Origin: Chara braunii
Taxonomy: Eukaryota; Streptophyta; Charophyceae; Charales; Characeae
DNA length: 64,000 nucleotides
NCBI GenBank assembly: GCA_003427395.1
Contig: BFEA01000283.1
Coordinates: 1,093,226 to 1,157,225, forward strand
Direction of reading: 5' to 3'
The notes beneath the pieces are model-generated. The model was given only the letters and a program-made list of their open reading frames with translations. It made no database searches and had not been told where the DNA came from. This document shows positions 34,980 through 45,252 of this stretch, piece by piece. The position numbers and the translations under genes are program-made. The stretch's first letter is position 1, and each line of letters begins with the position of its first letter.

Positions 34980-35470
34980 CGGGAAACACGTCGGGCCAGT
35001 AGGAATAGTAGTTGTTCCTGCTAGGATCGAGGTGGTGGACACACCCTCACCTTCTCGAGAGATGGTCCAAGCTACTAATTTCATCGTCGTCCCGCAAACA
35101 CATTCCGACCCAGCGATCCTCTGTTCGTTGAATGTGTTTGAGTTCTTAGAGGAGTTAGAGGAGGAGTGGTCTAGATCGGACCCGCTAGCTTCTTGGACGA
35201 CCATGGCCAAAGCCCCTAAGGGTGAGCTATTTGTCGGCAAGGTAGTCATCGACGGTCGCAAGGTCGAGGCCTATTATCACACTTGTTCGACACGAAATTT
35301 CATTAGTCGCACGTGCATTGAGAGGCTGCGCTTACAGAGACAAGTGCAGCGCCTGAGTCGACCTGTGTAATCGACCTGTGCCAATAAACAACACATGGTA
35401 ACCATCGACTACCTTAAAGACATTGAGTGTCTTTTCCCGTACTCGGGAGGGGAATTAAGACATCGTGTTA
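34980..35470 (+). pseudogene. Element 2 aspartic protease (active site lost)
   Basis: In a frame different from gag and RT lie KGELFVGKVVIDGRKVEAYY, then HTCSTRNFISRTCIERL near 35278. In the family this position holds a hydrophobic stretch followed by D-[ST]-G-A-[ST], so the catalytic Asp is replaced by His and the Gly by Cys. A 10-bp direct duplication, TCGACCTGTG, near 35358-35382 brings in a stop. The protease would have matured Gag-Pol. This copy could not. Confidence 0.75.
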
Positions 35471-36673
35471 GGTATGTATTACCTCTCGGTTGCACAGCCC
35501 CAGTTTGACTGGGATCGAACAGTGGTCAAACATACTTTGCGCGGAGGGGGGACCGCCAGATTACGTAAGTTTAAGGCTAGTAGTCTGATCGAGTCCTATG
35601 GATGCATGTGTGTGGCCGCGTTCTATAATTATTATAAGCAAAATCCAGAGGAGGGTATGTACTTAGTCTAAGTCTCTGCAGCAGGCGAGCCGGTGAAAAT
35701 GCCGCCAGGGATAAAGGGAGTGGTCGCTAAGTACCCTGACCTATTTGAAGAGCCGAAAGAGGTTGTTGAGAGGGAGGTCATCCACGCGATAGAGATTATC
35801 CCAGGGTCTAGCATTCCGAAGGGTAGGATCTACCGGATGTCTCCAGGCGAGCTCGATGAGCTCTGCCCGCAGCTCAAGGAACTCATAGACAAGGGCTCGA
35901 TCCGGACTAGTGTCTCCCCTTACGGGTCTCTAGTTTTATTTGTACCGAAGAAGGGGGGGACCTTGACGATGTGCATTGACTATAGGTACCTCAATGCCAT
36001 CACTATGAAGAACGCAGAGCCCCTACCGCGCATCGATGACTTGTTGGACCGAGTGCAAGGGTGTCGGTATTTCAGTAAGATAGATCTGAAGCCCGGGTAC
36101 CATGAGATTGCAATCCGGCCCGAGGATCAACACAAAACCACTTTTCAAAGCAGGTACAATCTATACGAGCTTGTGGTGATGCCTTTCGGCCTTTGCAATG
36201 TTCCTGGCACCTTTCATCACGCCATGAACAAGAACTTTCATGACTACTTGGATAAGTTTGTCACCGTGTACCTCGACGACATACTTGTTTTTCGTAGGAC
36301 TGTCGAGGAGCACGTTGGTCATTTACACAAAGTCCTTAGCCTCCTTCAACAACACCCGTTCAAGATCAACGGGGAGAAGTGTGAGTTTGGCCGCACCCAT
36401 ATCTTGTACTTGGGTCATGAGATTTCCACGGAGGGATTGAAGCCCGATGACGCGAAGGTGGCCAGCATTCGTGACTGGCCGCATCCTCCGTCTGTGACTG
36501 AGATGAGGTCCTTCTTAGGGATGACCGGCTACTACCGCAATTTTGTCAAGAACTATAGAATAGTGGCCACCCCTTTGACGTACCTGATACGCCTTCACAC
36601 CCCATGGGAGTGAACAGACAGGTGTGGGGCTGCTCTTAGACATCTGAAGCATGCCCTCACTCACCATGAGGTC
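35465..36673 (+). pseudogene. Element 2 reverse transcriptase, nearly intact
   Basis: One open frame covers the whole RT core, 35693-36613 (306 codons), preceded in the same frame by the protease-RT linker with a stop at 35671. The motifs come in order: PKKGGTLTMCIDYRYLN, YFSKIDLKPGYHEIAI with catalytic Asp, VVMPFGLCNVPGTF, VYLDDILVF with catalytic YLDD, EKCEFGRTHILYLGH and MRSFLGMTGYYRNFV. The stop after residue 306 (PWE-stop) fits a TGG-to-TGA change. RT copies the element RNA into cDNA. No catalytic residue is missing here, so only flanking stops silence it. Confidence 0.9.
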
Positions 36674-37080
36674 TTGAAACTGACCCACCCTGACAAGTCG
36701 TTTGTTGTAACCACGGATGCCAGCGAATATGGCATTGGTGCCGTACTTGCACAGCAGAAGGGGAAAAAGTTGAGGCCGGTAGAGTACATATCCAAAAAGA
36801 TGCCCTCTCAAAAGTTGGCCAAGTCCACTTATGAGAAGGAACTCTACGCGATTTACAAAGCGTTGACTCACTGGAGGCACTACCTCCTTGGTCGCTTCTT
36901 CTACGTCAGGACTGATCATCAGACCTTGAGGTGGATGAAGATTCAACCGATACTCTCCGATGCTCTGAAGAGATGGACCGAAGTCATAGAGCAAAATGAC
37001 TTTGAGCCCCAGTACATCAGGGGTGTGTACAACAAGGTTGTTGATGCGTTTTCATGTAGGTCAGACTTCCTGGGTGCGCT
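36674..37080 (+). pseudogene. Element 2 RNase H
   Basis: The domain is open in the same frame as RT and continuous with integrase. Its core is VVTTDASEYGIGAVLAQQ with the first catalytic Asp, YEKELYAIYKALTHWRHYL with the Glu, VRTDHQTLRWM with the second Asp, and KVVDAFSCR near the end; relatives have ADALSR, so VVDAFSCR carries a changed Leu and an inserted-looking Cys. There is no Pro-rich insert like that of element 1. Confidence 0.85.
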
Positions 37081-38569
37081 GGTCACTGAATTTAGGCTTG
37101 CGGGCGATGTTACTCAGTCTTTGGTGGAAGCCTATCACGAGGATCCGTTTATGGTCGAAATCATACACATACTCGAGGCAAAAGACGAAGCAACTATCGA
37201 CGAGTTTGTGTTGGTCAATGACCTGCTGTTCCTTGAGAAGGTCGGGAATAAACATTTGTATGTTCCAAATCGGGAGTTTTTGTGTACTTTATTTTTAGGC
37301 GAGTGCCATGATGCCACCAGACATTTTGGGTACAGAAAGACTGCAGCAAATTTGTTGCAACGGTTCTGGTGGCCCACAATGATGAGAGATGTGAAGCTGT
37401 ATGTGGAGACTTGTCAGGTATGCCAGAGAGACAAGCCACGTACACAGGCCCCTCTTGGGCTTCTTAAGCCGCTTCAGATTCCGGAAAGGTCCACTGAGAG
37501 CCTATCTATGGATTTCATGGATACGCCGGTCACCAGCAAGCGCGGAATGAGATATGTTTATGTCATTGTGGATAGGTTTAGCAAGTATGCTAGGTTAGTC
37601 GCAATGACTGCTACAACCAAGACGGAGTATGTGATCAAGTTGTTTAAAGAAAACTGGGTCAGAGACTTTGGGCTTCCGAAGTCCATCGTAAGGGATCGGG
37701 ATGTCCGATTCACTAGTAAGTTGTTGAAAGTTGCCGCTGCAGAATAAGGAACAAAGTTGTAGATGACTTTTGGAAACCACCCAGAGGCAAACAGACAAGC
37801 GGAGCAGCTGAACCACGTTGTACAACACCTGTTGAGGCACTAAATAAAGCCCAACCAGTTGGACTTAGATGAAAAACTTGCTCTCATCTCCAGCCTGTAC
37901 AACAATGTCGTGCACAATGCAGCAGGGGTGAGTCCTAACAGCCTGCTACTGACTTTTAAGCCTAGACTGCCTCTAGACTTCCTGCTACCTGAGAATCAGC
38001 CGACAACTGCACCTGGAACGTTAGAATTTGCATATCGATATGAGCAGTTAATGCATCAAGCGGTAGAACAGATGTACAAGGCCCAGGCGGCGATGATAGA
38101 GTCTGAGAACAAGCATTGCCGCCCATCTACATTTCAGGTAGGGGACAGAGTCTGGGTTAAGTCCTCGGAACTGGGACAGGAGTACGGGATATCCCGCAAG
38201 CTCATGCCACAATACTTTGGACCTTGGGAGACTCTTGATATTGTCGGGAAGGATCCGGATGGGCCATCATATGTAATACAGATCCCAGGTCATCTTCGCA
38301 CTTACCCTGTCTTCCACACCTGTAAGCTTGCCCCATTCAAGGAAACTGGACCGTTTCCCTCACGATGCTCGATGCTGCCCCGAACCATGGATGGAGAGGT
38401 CGACATCGACAACATCGTAGACCACAGAGAAATGCCAGTTCCAAGACCGACAGGCAGGGGACATCCTCCTAAGCCGAAGCTGCAGTACCGTGTTCTGTTC
38501 AAACATCACACTGATCCTAAGGAGGACAGATGGTTCACTCAAGAGGAACTGATGCAGACTGCTCCATAG
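37081..38569 (+). pseudogene. Element 2 integrase and chromodomain (three stops)
   Basis: The zinc finger is present as HDATRHFG..QVCQ, with the C-x2-C at about 37414-37425. The catalytic core follows: SMDFMDTPVTS with the first Asp, VRDRDVRFTS with the second, then after two close stops near 37746 and 37761 the segment HPEANRQAEQLN holds the Glu. A third stop lies near 37842. From 37859 the frame is open to 38569 with the integrase tail (VGDRVWVKSSE..FGPWETLDIVG..YPVFHTCKLAPF) and a chromodomain (DIDNIVDHR..YRVLFKHHTDPKEDRWFTQEEL). The latter is less typical than that of element 1. All three stops are compatible with C-to-T or G-to-A changes. Confidence 0.88.
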
Positions 38570-38650
38570 GCTGTTGCTCATTATTGGAAGTCACTACAGA
38601 AAGGAAAGCGCCAAATTGAGTAATCAGACTTCTCAGAGGACTATCGAAGT

Positions 38651-38663
38651 ATGGAGGAGGGAA
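38651..38663 (+). promoter_or_regulatory. Polypurine tract of element 2
   Basis: ATGGAGGAGGGAA stands immediately before the TG of the 3' LTR, where plus-strand DNA synthesis of an LTR element starts. Confidence 0.8.
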
Positions 38664-39604
38664 TGTGAGGCTCAGGGCCTCGATCTACCCTACTGGGCCC
38701 TATTTTCTATACAATTGGCCGCCCTAAGTGAAGCCAGGGTCGACCCAGGGCCAATAGGCCTATTTTTGGGGTCACCGCGCAATTGGGTAAATTCAAGCAG
38801 TTGCGCAACCCCAGTTGGTTGAGAACCCCCATGCCCAGGCTGCCTTTTTTCGTATGTAACTACGACAGGTCCTGGGCCAGATACACGACATGGATCGAAC
38901 ATAGGCCGAGGGTAGTTGGGCACGGGCAACTACCAGAGGCATAGGGCCTGATTCGTGTGGACCGGGGCACAGCCTCTTGGGGCCTACCGGAAGCTTCTGC
39001 ACAGGGGCCCAACAAAGCCAGGCTTCACGCAACAGGCAAGTCATTTCCATTTAGGAAAGAGCTTGCCCACACATTCCTCATTCGGGCACTGGCTGCATGT
39101 TGCGCAAGCGCTGCTGTGCTATACGCTGGCCAGCACTCACTCGCTCATGGGCGAGCTGGAAGGGGCAGGCAGCCATAGTCGAGCTACGCTGTTGTATGTT
39201 GGATGGTGCGCATGGTGGTCCTTGGTTGCACGTGGTATATTTGAGTGGGAGATCGAGGTTGTGAGTGATACGAGAGACATACCTGGTGCTTGAGGCGAAC
39301 GGCATTGGCTGAGATCTGCCCGTACTTTGGGAAGCTGTTAACGTCACCAGCGACATTGTAGATAGACTAGATAGGATCTGCAATTTGTAGTCTGGGCGCA
39401 GAGCGCCAGATAGGATGTCAACATTCGTTCGTTGTTGATGATGATGAGACTATTCGAACATTGTCACTCATGAGCTTTTGTTGCATTCTTATTTGGTGGA
39501 ACTCGTGTTGCAATTCTACTTTTGGTTCGAGGTCACGACTATCTGGTCTCATGTATATGATGGTGCTTGGTTTTTGAAGTTCGCTATCGCTCATTCTCCT
39601 GACA
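38664..39604 (+). repeat. Element 2 3' LTR
   Basis: Starts TGTGAGGCTCAGGGCCTCGA and ends CATTCTCCTGACA. Collinear with 30124-31065, with scattered transitions. TTAT follows directly and also precedes the 5' LTR. Confidence 0.9.
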
Positions 39605-40299
39605 TTATAAACTAGTAATTGAAAAATTACAATAAACATCTTTGAGTAATTTATTTTTAGAATAAAAACAAACATGCGACTGGACACTTGGAACGCGGAT
39701 AGAATGTAGAGAACCTACGCTAATGTCTATGTCTGTCCTCGATGTTATACAAAACCTTCTTTCTCCGTCTGGATTTGTTTCCCAAATGTATGTGGAACCT
39801 ACGAGACAGAGGGCCCTTCAGATGACAACGCCCTCTCCTTCCCGATGCTCCACATAAACAATGTCGACTCTCAAGGTTGAGCGCACTCGGCTCCTCACAT
39901 GATAGGACTATCAAGACAAAACACACATCATCACGGTAAAAAGTGTTGAAGAGGTAGATAATGTTAAAAGCAACGTACCTCTGTATAGCTGCCACCAACC
40001 ACATATATTCTCACCAGATGCCCTCACGTCGACTGTGATGACCAACCATTGCTTCGGCACAATCAACATTATACCGTCGTTCCACCTCAGCATCAATCGC
40101 ACATCAGATAGTTCTCATCACACTGCGAGACACCCAATATCACCACACAACCTTCCTAGTGATGCCCCTTTCCACCTGGGTCGCCTGGTTACCTTCGCCC
40201 TCCTTACTGCATGCTAGTCACGATCACTCACCCAGCTAACCATGTGCATGCACCACAAAAGTTGAAGACAAGTGTCAGATAACCGCAATAGTACCACAA

Positions 40300-40310
40300 C
40301 TCTGATACCA
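40300..40310 (-). promoter_or_regulatory. Primer binding site, initiator tRNA-Met
   Basis: On the minus strand TGGTATCAGAG follows the LTR end TTTCCTTGCA after three bases. It is the unmutated form of the site seen at 31069. Confidence 0.82.
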
Positions 40311-40313
40311 AAA

Positions 40314-40675
40314 TGCAAGGAAAATAAGCGACAACGAATTTCGAAAACCAAACAGCATCATACACATGAAACCAGATAGTCTTGACCTTGAACTAAAAGC
40401 AGTTTTGCAACTCGAGTTCCACAAAATAAGAACACAGCAAAAACTCACAAGTGACAATGTTTGAATAGTTTCGTAATCATCAATAATAAACCAATATTGA
40501 ACCCCTATCTGGCGCTCAGCGCCCAGACTACGAATGACAAATCCTATCTAGCACATCTACAATGTCGCTGGTGACGTCAACAACTTCCCGAAGTACGGGT
40601 CATCTCTGTCAATGTTATTCGCATCAAGCACCAAGTATGTCCCTCACGTCACTCACAACCTCGAGGACTTGAGAT
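40314..40675 (-). repeat. Partial LTR of the element 2 family
   Basis: The minus strand matches the 3' third of the element 2 LTR, including CGTACTTCGGGAAG..GACGTCACCAG and GCGCCAGATAGG. Similarity stops abruptly at 40675. Confidence 0.82.
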
Positions 40676-41300
40676 TGTTTCTAATCAGAATGGTGAGGTT
40701 TCTGTATTTTTTTAAAAGTGTTTGCCTATCTGAATGACGAGGCTAAGCATTGTTTCTAAGAAGAATGGTTTGGTATACCAGTTTCTTTTGAGATTGCTGA
40801 CTAAAGTTCGACATCGTTTCTAAGCAAAATGATCTAATTTCATACTTTGCATTTCCTTGAGATAGGTTGAAGGTTAACCATTGTTTCTAAGCATAACGGT
40901 TGAGCCTAAAGTCACACACTGAGTGCAAACGAGTATACATTGGAAATACTTAATTATTTTTGCATATTTACATGTAACTAGATATTGTTTTCAAGTAGAA
41001 TAATCTAACTTAAGCGATATCACGAAAATGAGAAGCAAAGTCTACAACATAATTGGAAATAAATTAAGCAAGCTGAACATAGTTACTAAGCAGAATGTTT
41101 CAGTTTCCTGCCAACATCAAAAGACAAAAGCAGATATTTATTTAAATTTTATATATTTAAACAGTCCAGGGCAACTAGAAACTGTTTCTAAGTATAATGT
41201 TTTACTTACCTGCCCAAAGGAGATAAAAGTAGTTATGCAATTTAATAGTGTATAACCTAAGGCATGCTAGACATTTTTTATAAGAAGAATGATTTAGCGT
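40676..41300 (+). repeat. Dispersed 20-bp motif, eight degenerate copies
   Basis: The motif TTGTTTCTAAGCAGAATGGT and close variants recur near 40676, 40751, 40814, 40881, 40985, 41080, 41183 and 41271, at intervals of 63-104 bp. Sequence between copies is AT-rich and not obviously shared. It looks like an old tandem array whose units have decayed around a better-kept core. Confidence 0.6.
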
Positions 41301-41479
41301 CATGCCATATGTGAGATGGGTAAATGATTTATTATTTGCAGAATCAATTAACTATTCATTATGCGAAAACAACTTGGGGATTTTATAAAACACTTACCTT
41401 GGTTACATGTGTCAATTTGGTTGTGATTCTAGTCTAAGTTGTTTTTCTGATAATAGTAGCTTTAGATACTTATAATGTG

Positions 41480-42130
41480 ATGGAGCTATATGAGTTGGTT
41501 CTAATTTTGTGTTTTTGAGTTAACTCGTTTTGACTTTGTACCTGGCTTTGTATAAATTTTGGAAGGACACTTTCACTAGGGGAATGTTGGTGAAATTTCT
41601 ACAAATCTACAGAGTTAGTTAAATTTTCTCTTTACAAATTTTAAACTTGTCTAAAATTTTATCTAATCTAGTAAAAATATTGGAAGTCTACCTCCATAGG
41701 GAGAGTGTTCTCCAAATTCTTGCTAATTCAGAGAGCCGGACAAACTTCGACTTTGTAAAGTCAAAATTATTTCTGGCATTTATGTTTAGGTTTGTACAAA
41801 TTTTGAAAAGCTCCTTTCCATAGGGGGAGTGATGTTGAAATTTTTACAAATCTAAAAAGATTTGAAGTTTATTTTTTGTAAAATTTATTTTTTTGTTTTT
41901 GAGTTATATGTGACGTTATATAAATATTGTAGGTCTACTTTTCTAGGAATTTTTTTTTTTGATTTTACCAACTAAATCAGGGTGTCAAACAAAAACAAAC
42001 CCTTCAAAAGTCGAAGTCTCTCTAAGATTTTATATTCAGCTTAGTATAAAATTTGAAATGGCACATTCTCTAGAGGGAGTGTTACAAAACGTTTTATAGT
42101 TTCAAAGAGTCCCTAAGCTCTAAAAACATA
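41480..42130 (+). repeat. Degenerate 121-126-bp tandem repeat, five copies
   Basis: Five units share TTTTGGAAGNNCAC..CATAGGGGGAGTG..AAATTTCTACAAATC..AGAG, anchored near 41561, 41682, 41805, 41929 and 42055. Spacing is 121, 123, 124 and 126 bp. Identity between units is low but the order of landmarks is constant. Confidence 0.7.
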
Positions 42131-43449
42131 TATATAAATCTCCCTAAATTTATAAAATAAATCAGGGATGGGTTTATACTTTATCGTGTGAGAAGGTGGA
42201 TGAGATGTGATACAAGGTTATATTTTCTGTACATTTAAGTAAAGTTTGGGTTATGGTTGGTGTTGTGTTATGGGGCCTATTCGTTCATTCTGATTCAAGA
42301 TTCGTCAATTTCAGCCCGATCCTGCGAGAATCGTCTTCTGTTATCGTATGATGAAAGGTTGGTTATCGATTGTCGGTTTCCGGCTAAAATCTAACTCATT
42401 TTTGCTACTCAACGTAAGACCTTAGACCCTGGGGGTTTGAAATGTTTTTTTTTCAGTTTTACCAAAGCTTTTATTGAATGGTCATTTAAAGAGAACTCAA
42501 AAGACTGAAGCTTGTGTAAATAAATAAATGTGTGTGAGTGTAAAAAGTGGTTGAAGCAAGCCCCGTATAGTGTGTAGTTTGTCGATGTGAAAATTTTTGA
42601 TATGATTGTAGTGCTTTATGACTCGAACTCTGGATTACACTTGTCTGCAATCATTCCTGTACTTCGAAGGAATTCACATTATGATTGTGAGAGTGATCGT
42701 TTTGTGTTATAACCTATTATGTTTATATTCTTTGTACTAAAATGATCTACCTTAACGGTGCGCAAAGGTTGCGCAATTTTGGGGTTGAAAAAAAAGAAGA
42801 CCCCCTTTGATTTTTTTTCATTTTTTTTTTTAATGGTTGGACGTTGAGGTTCGTAGTCGCTGTCAAAATTATACGTCTTGACATGTTCCAGATCGTCGAA
42901 GATGGAGCCCCATCCCCAAAGTCAAAGGCATTTGGCCTCCACAAGGGGTCCAAACCCGCCTATCATTCCTCTCAGTAGTGTGCAGAAGAGGGTGGGACTC
43001 TCAATCACATTCAAGATTATCAAGCCTCATGATATCAACCTCTTAAGGCATGTGTCAGCCAACACTTGAATGTCGAACCTGCCCTTTAAATTCATTGAGG
43101 GATGCATGATTATGGGTACCACATAGTATGCCATTATTATGATTGCTTGCGTTTTCATGCATGACTAATCGATATTACAAAGCCTACGTCGCCGCAATAT
43201 TTGTTCAAACATTGCGCGTCACGCTCACTTATTCTATTATCGAAGAGTTGTGGGTTGAATTACGTACGAAGTTTCGTTTTGTTTTATAAAGTGTATCGCA
43301 TGGTTAGATTGGTCGTCATAATTGACCGTTGCAGAGTCGCACTTGGGAGATCATCCTCAAAAGTGTCGTTTCGCTCTCAAGTCCGATTAACTCGTTCGAC
43401 TGCACGTACCCCCTATGCTACAGCGAATGAAACACCCTCGATCGGACAA
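42131..43449. other. Noncoding spacer, AT-rich
   Basis: No gene recognised. The right part (from about 43070) may be the outer part of the LTR-B copy that ends at 43685, but I could not align it to the other copies. Confidence 0.4.
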
Positions 43450-43685
43450 CCTCGCCGAAAACACTCGAGCAAATTTCACATGTGGTTTTGTAGCTCGGCG
43501 GGGATACGCTTGCCTAAGGCCCATGGTGGCGTGTCTCACGTGACCTCTATCCTATCATAGGGGTTCAAGAGAGGTACGGCCGACGCACTTGGTCAGAGCA
43601 GGAACCGCTCTTGTGAAAGAAAGTCTTGCAAAATCCTGTCGGACGCGGTTGGGAGGGTCCCCTTTCGAGGCCGATGCGCTCCACA
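43450..43685 (+). repeat. LTR-B family end, copy 3 (5' LTR)
   Basis: The plus strand carries the same landmarks as the minus-strand copies at 1661 and 12622: GTAGCTCGGCGGGGATACG, GAGAGGTACGGCCGACGCAC followed by TTGGTCAGAG, and AATCCTGTCGGACGCGG. It ends CGCTCCACA before a primer site. The internal region is lost or unrecognisable; 55 bp further on a hAT-like element is inserted. Confidence 0.65.
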
Positions 43686-43687
43686 GG

Positions 43688-43707
43688 TGACGCCATTGTC
43701 TGGGATC
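43688..43707 (+). promoter_or_regulatory. Primer binding site, tRNA-Asp type, decayed
   Basis: TGACGCCATTGTCTGGGATC aligns with the site at 12601-12619 (TGGCGCCGTTGTAGGGGAT on the minus strand). Two differences in the first ten bases are G-to-A. Confidence 0.6.
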
Positions 43708-43740
43708 TACAATGCCTACTGGGGTTCTTAGTGAATAAAC

Positions 43741-44734
43741 CTGGGTAGCACGGCGTACGTGTACGTGGGTTGCGCGTACATGCGTACACGTATTCCTATA
43801 CGCGACACATACGCGGGTACACGTACTCCCGTACGTGGAAATTCGTAAAAAAAAAAAAAAAAAAAAACAAGTCCTCGAACAAATCTGAAAAAAAAAATTA
43901 TGTTATGCAAAATGATATTTCAAACAACTTTTGCCTGAGACTCATCTCGAAATTTTGTACCAAACTCGAGTTAAAAATCAAAGGCACAAAAAACAAACAA
44001 ATTGAAATAATAATAAAAAAAACTAGGAAAAAAACACATAAAAATAAAAACAAACTTCTATAACAAATATATATTATGCAGAAAGATGATACAAACCTAG
44101 GCTACCAGAGTGACCCGGGGTCACTTGCCCGGCCGGGCCAAGAACAATTAAAAAATAAAAATAAAAATAAAAAAAATAAAAATTTATTTTTTATTTTAAA
44201 TCTGGTGCAGAATTTCGATGTGACGCTGAGGCAAAGGTTGTTCAATTTATTTTTCTGCATAACCTAGTTGTTTTTCGGATTTTTTGGTTTTTTTTTTTTT
44301 TTTTTTTTTTGGCTGGGACCTTCTCTGGTCCTTGCACGGGCTGGCCACCCGAGACTCGGGCGGCCCGGCTGGTAGCCTAGATACAAACAACTTTTGCCTG
44401 GATTCATCCCCGAATTCCCAACCAAACTCGAGTAAGAAATTAAAAAAGAAAAAAAAGGTAACATTATCATAATAATTAAAAAACTATTTAATTTTTTTTT
44501 TTAAATTTATTAAGGTTTTGTATTTTTAAATCGAGCTTGGTTCAGAATTCGGGTACGACCTTCGGGCAAATGTTGTTTGTATCATTATTCTGCACAACAT
44601 ACTTTTTTTTTGAAATTTTTTGGATTTTTTTTTTTTTTTTTTTTTACGTACGTGTACGTGCGAGTCTGGGTTCGTACGCGTACGCCGGAATACGTACGCG
44701 TACGCACTGTGTACGCGTACGGGGTGCTACCCAG
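43741..44734. mobile_element. hAT-like element A, GTAC-rich ends, 8-bp target duplication
   Basis: The outer ends are inverted: CTGGGTAGCACGGCGTACG on the left and, reading inward from the right, CTGGGTAGCACCCCGTACG. The element is flanked by a perfect 8-bp duplication, GAATAAAC, at 43733-43740 and 44735-44742. Just inside each end is a 90-110-bp block with seven (left) and eight (right) GTAC motifs. Further in lie A- or T-runs and a conserved core (ATGCA..CAAACAACTTTTGCC..CCAAACTCGAGT) present twice forward (43897-43985; 44063-44440, interrupted) and once reversed (44520-44610). No transposase frame is present. Eight-base target duplications and short terminal repeats point to the hAT superfamily; it is non-autonomous. 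Confidence 0.85.
44097..44380. mobile_element. hAT-like element B nested in A, 8-bp target duplication
   Basis: A 284-bp element with inverted ends CTAGGCTACCAG, perfect over 12 bp, and a perfect flanking duplication ATACAAAC (44089-44096 and 44381-44388). Inside the ends are CCCGG/GACCCGGGTC-type motifs instead of the GTAC motifs of A. It has long A and T runs and one reversed core copy (about 44200-44262). Its target lies inside the second forward core of element A; removing it restores GATACAAACAACTTTTGCC. Confidence 0.85.
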
Positions 44735-45145
44735 GAATAAACCTAGGTTAATTGGCAGGCCGGTGATCTAGGCAAAACGACAATGTTTGAGTGTTTTTGT
44801 CTGATTATGATAATGATAGATGTGTGGATCATCGGATGATAAGATACATTTATGTGCCTTGATGATTGTAACCAGGGTTACCTGACCGAACGTTCAGGAG
44901 GCCCCGGGCTGGACCCCGAACGTTCGGCGTTCGGGGTCCCGTTCGGGGGCCGAACACCTCCAGGTTCGGCCCCCGCCAAAAAATAATTCGGGCCCTAAAA
45001 ATAAGGTTTTTTTTTCTGAATTTGTTTTTGTGAGTTTTCTATGATGTAACCTATACGCCTATAAATTTTGAATCCATTCTGCTAAGCCAAAAAAACATTA
45101 AAAATCGTCAAAGATGGGGGTGTCAAAACGTGTTCGCCCACTCAC

Positions 45146-45170
45146 TTTTTTTTTTTTTTTTTTTTTTTTT
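45146..45170 (-). other. Poly(A) tail of the LINE
   Basis: Twenty-five T on the plus strand, about 80 bp beyond the end of ORF2. It marks the LINE 3' end. Confidence 0.9.
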
Positions 45171-45252
45171 GGAAAGCTTCAATATGTATTTCAAATAAAC
45201 CATAAGAACGAGGCCGGGGACCTCACAATTCGACCCTGAATTCCTGGCAGCC

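Larger units (their letters stand above)
30124..39604 (+). mobile_element. Element 2: Ty3/gypsy chromovirus with both LTRs
   Basis: A 9.48-kb LTR retrotransposon: 942-bp 5' LTR, mutated tRNA-Met primer site, about 2-kb leader, gag with zinc knuckle, damaged protease, nearly intact RT and RNase H, integrase with HHCC zinc finger, chromodomain, polypurine tract and 941-bp 3' LTR. TTAT flanks both sides. The pol region holds one frame from 35465 to 38569 apart from a few stops, so it is younger or better preserved than element 1. The two elements are different families: LTRs and gag are unrelated, and RT is clearly diverged. Confidence 0.94.
39800..40675 (-). mobile_element. Truncated minus-strand relative of element 2
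   Basis: Read on the minus strand this segment carries the last 360 bp of an element 2-type LTR (40314-40675), a canonical primer site and about 500 bp of leader matching 31080-31560. Both ends are cut: the LTR lacks its 5' two-thirds and the leader stops near 39800. It lies only about 200 bp from the 3' LTR of element 2, in opposite orientation. Confidence 0.82.
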
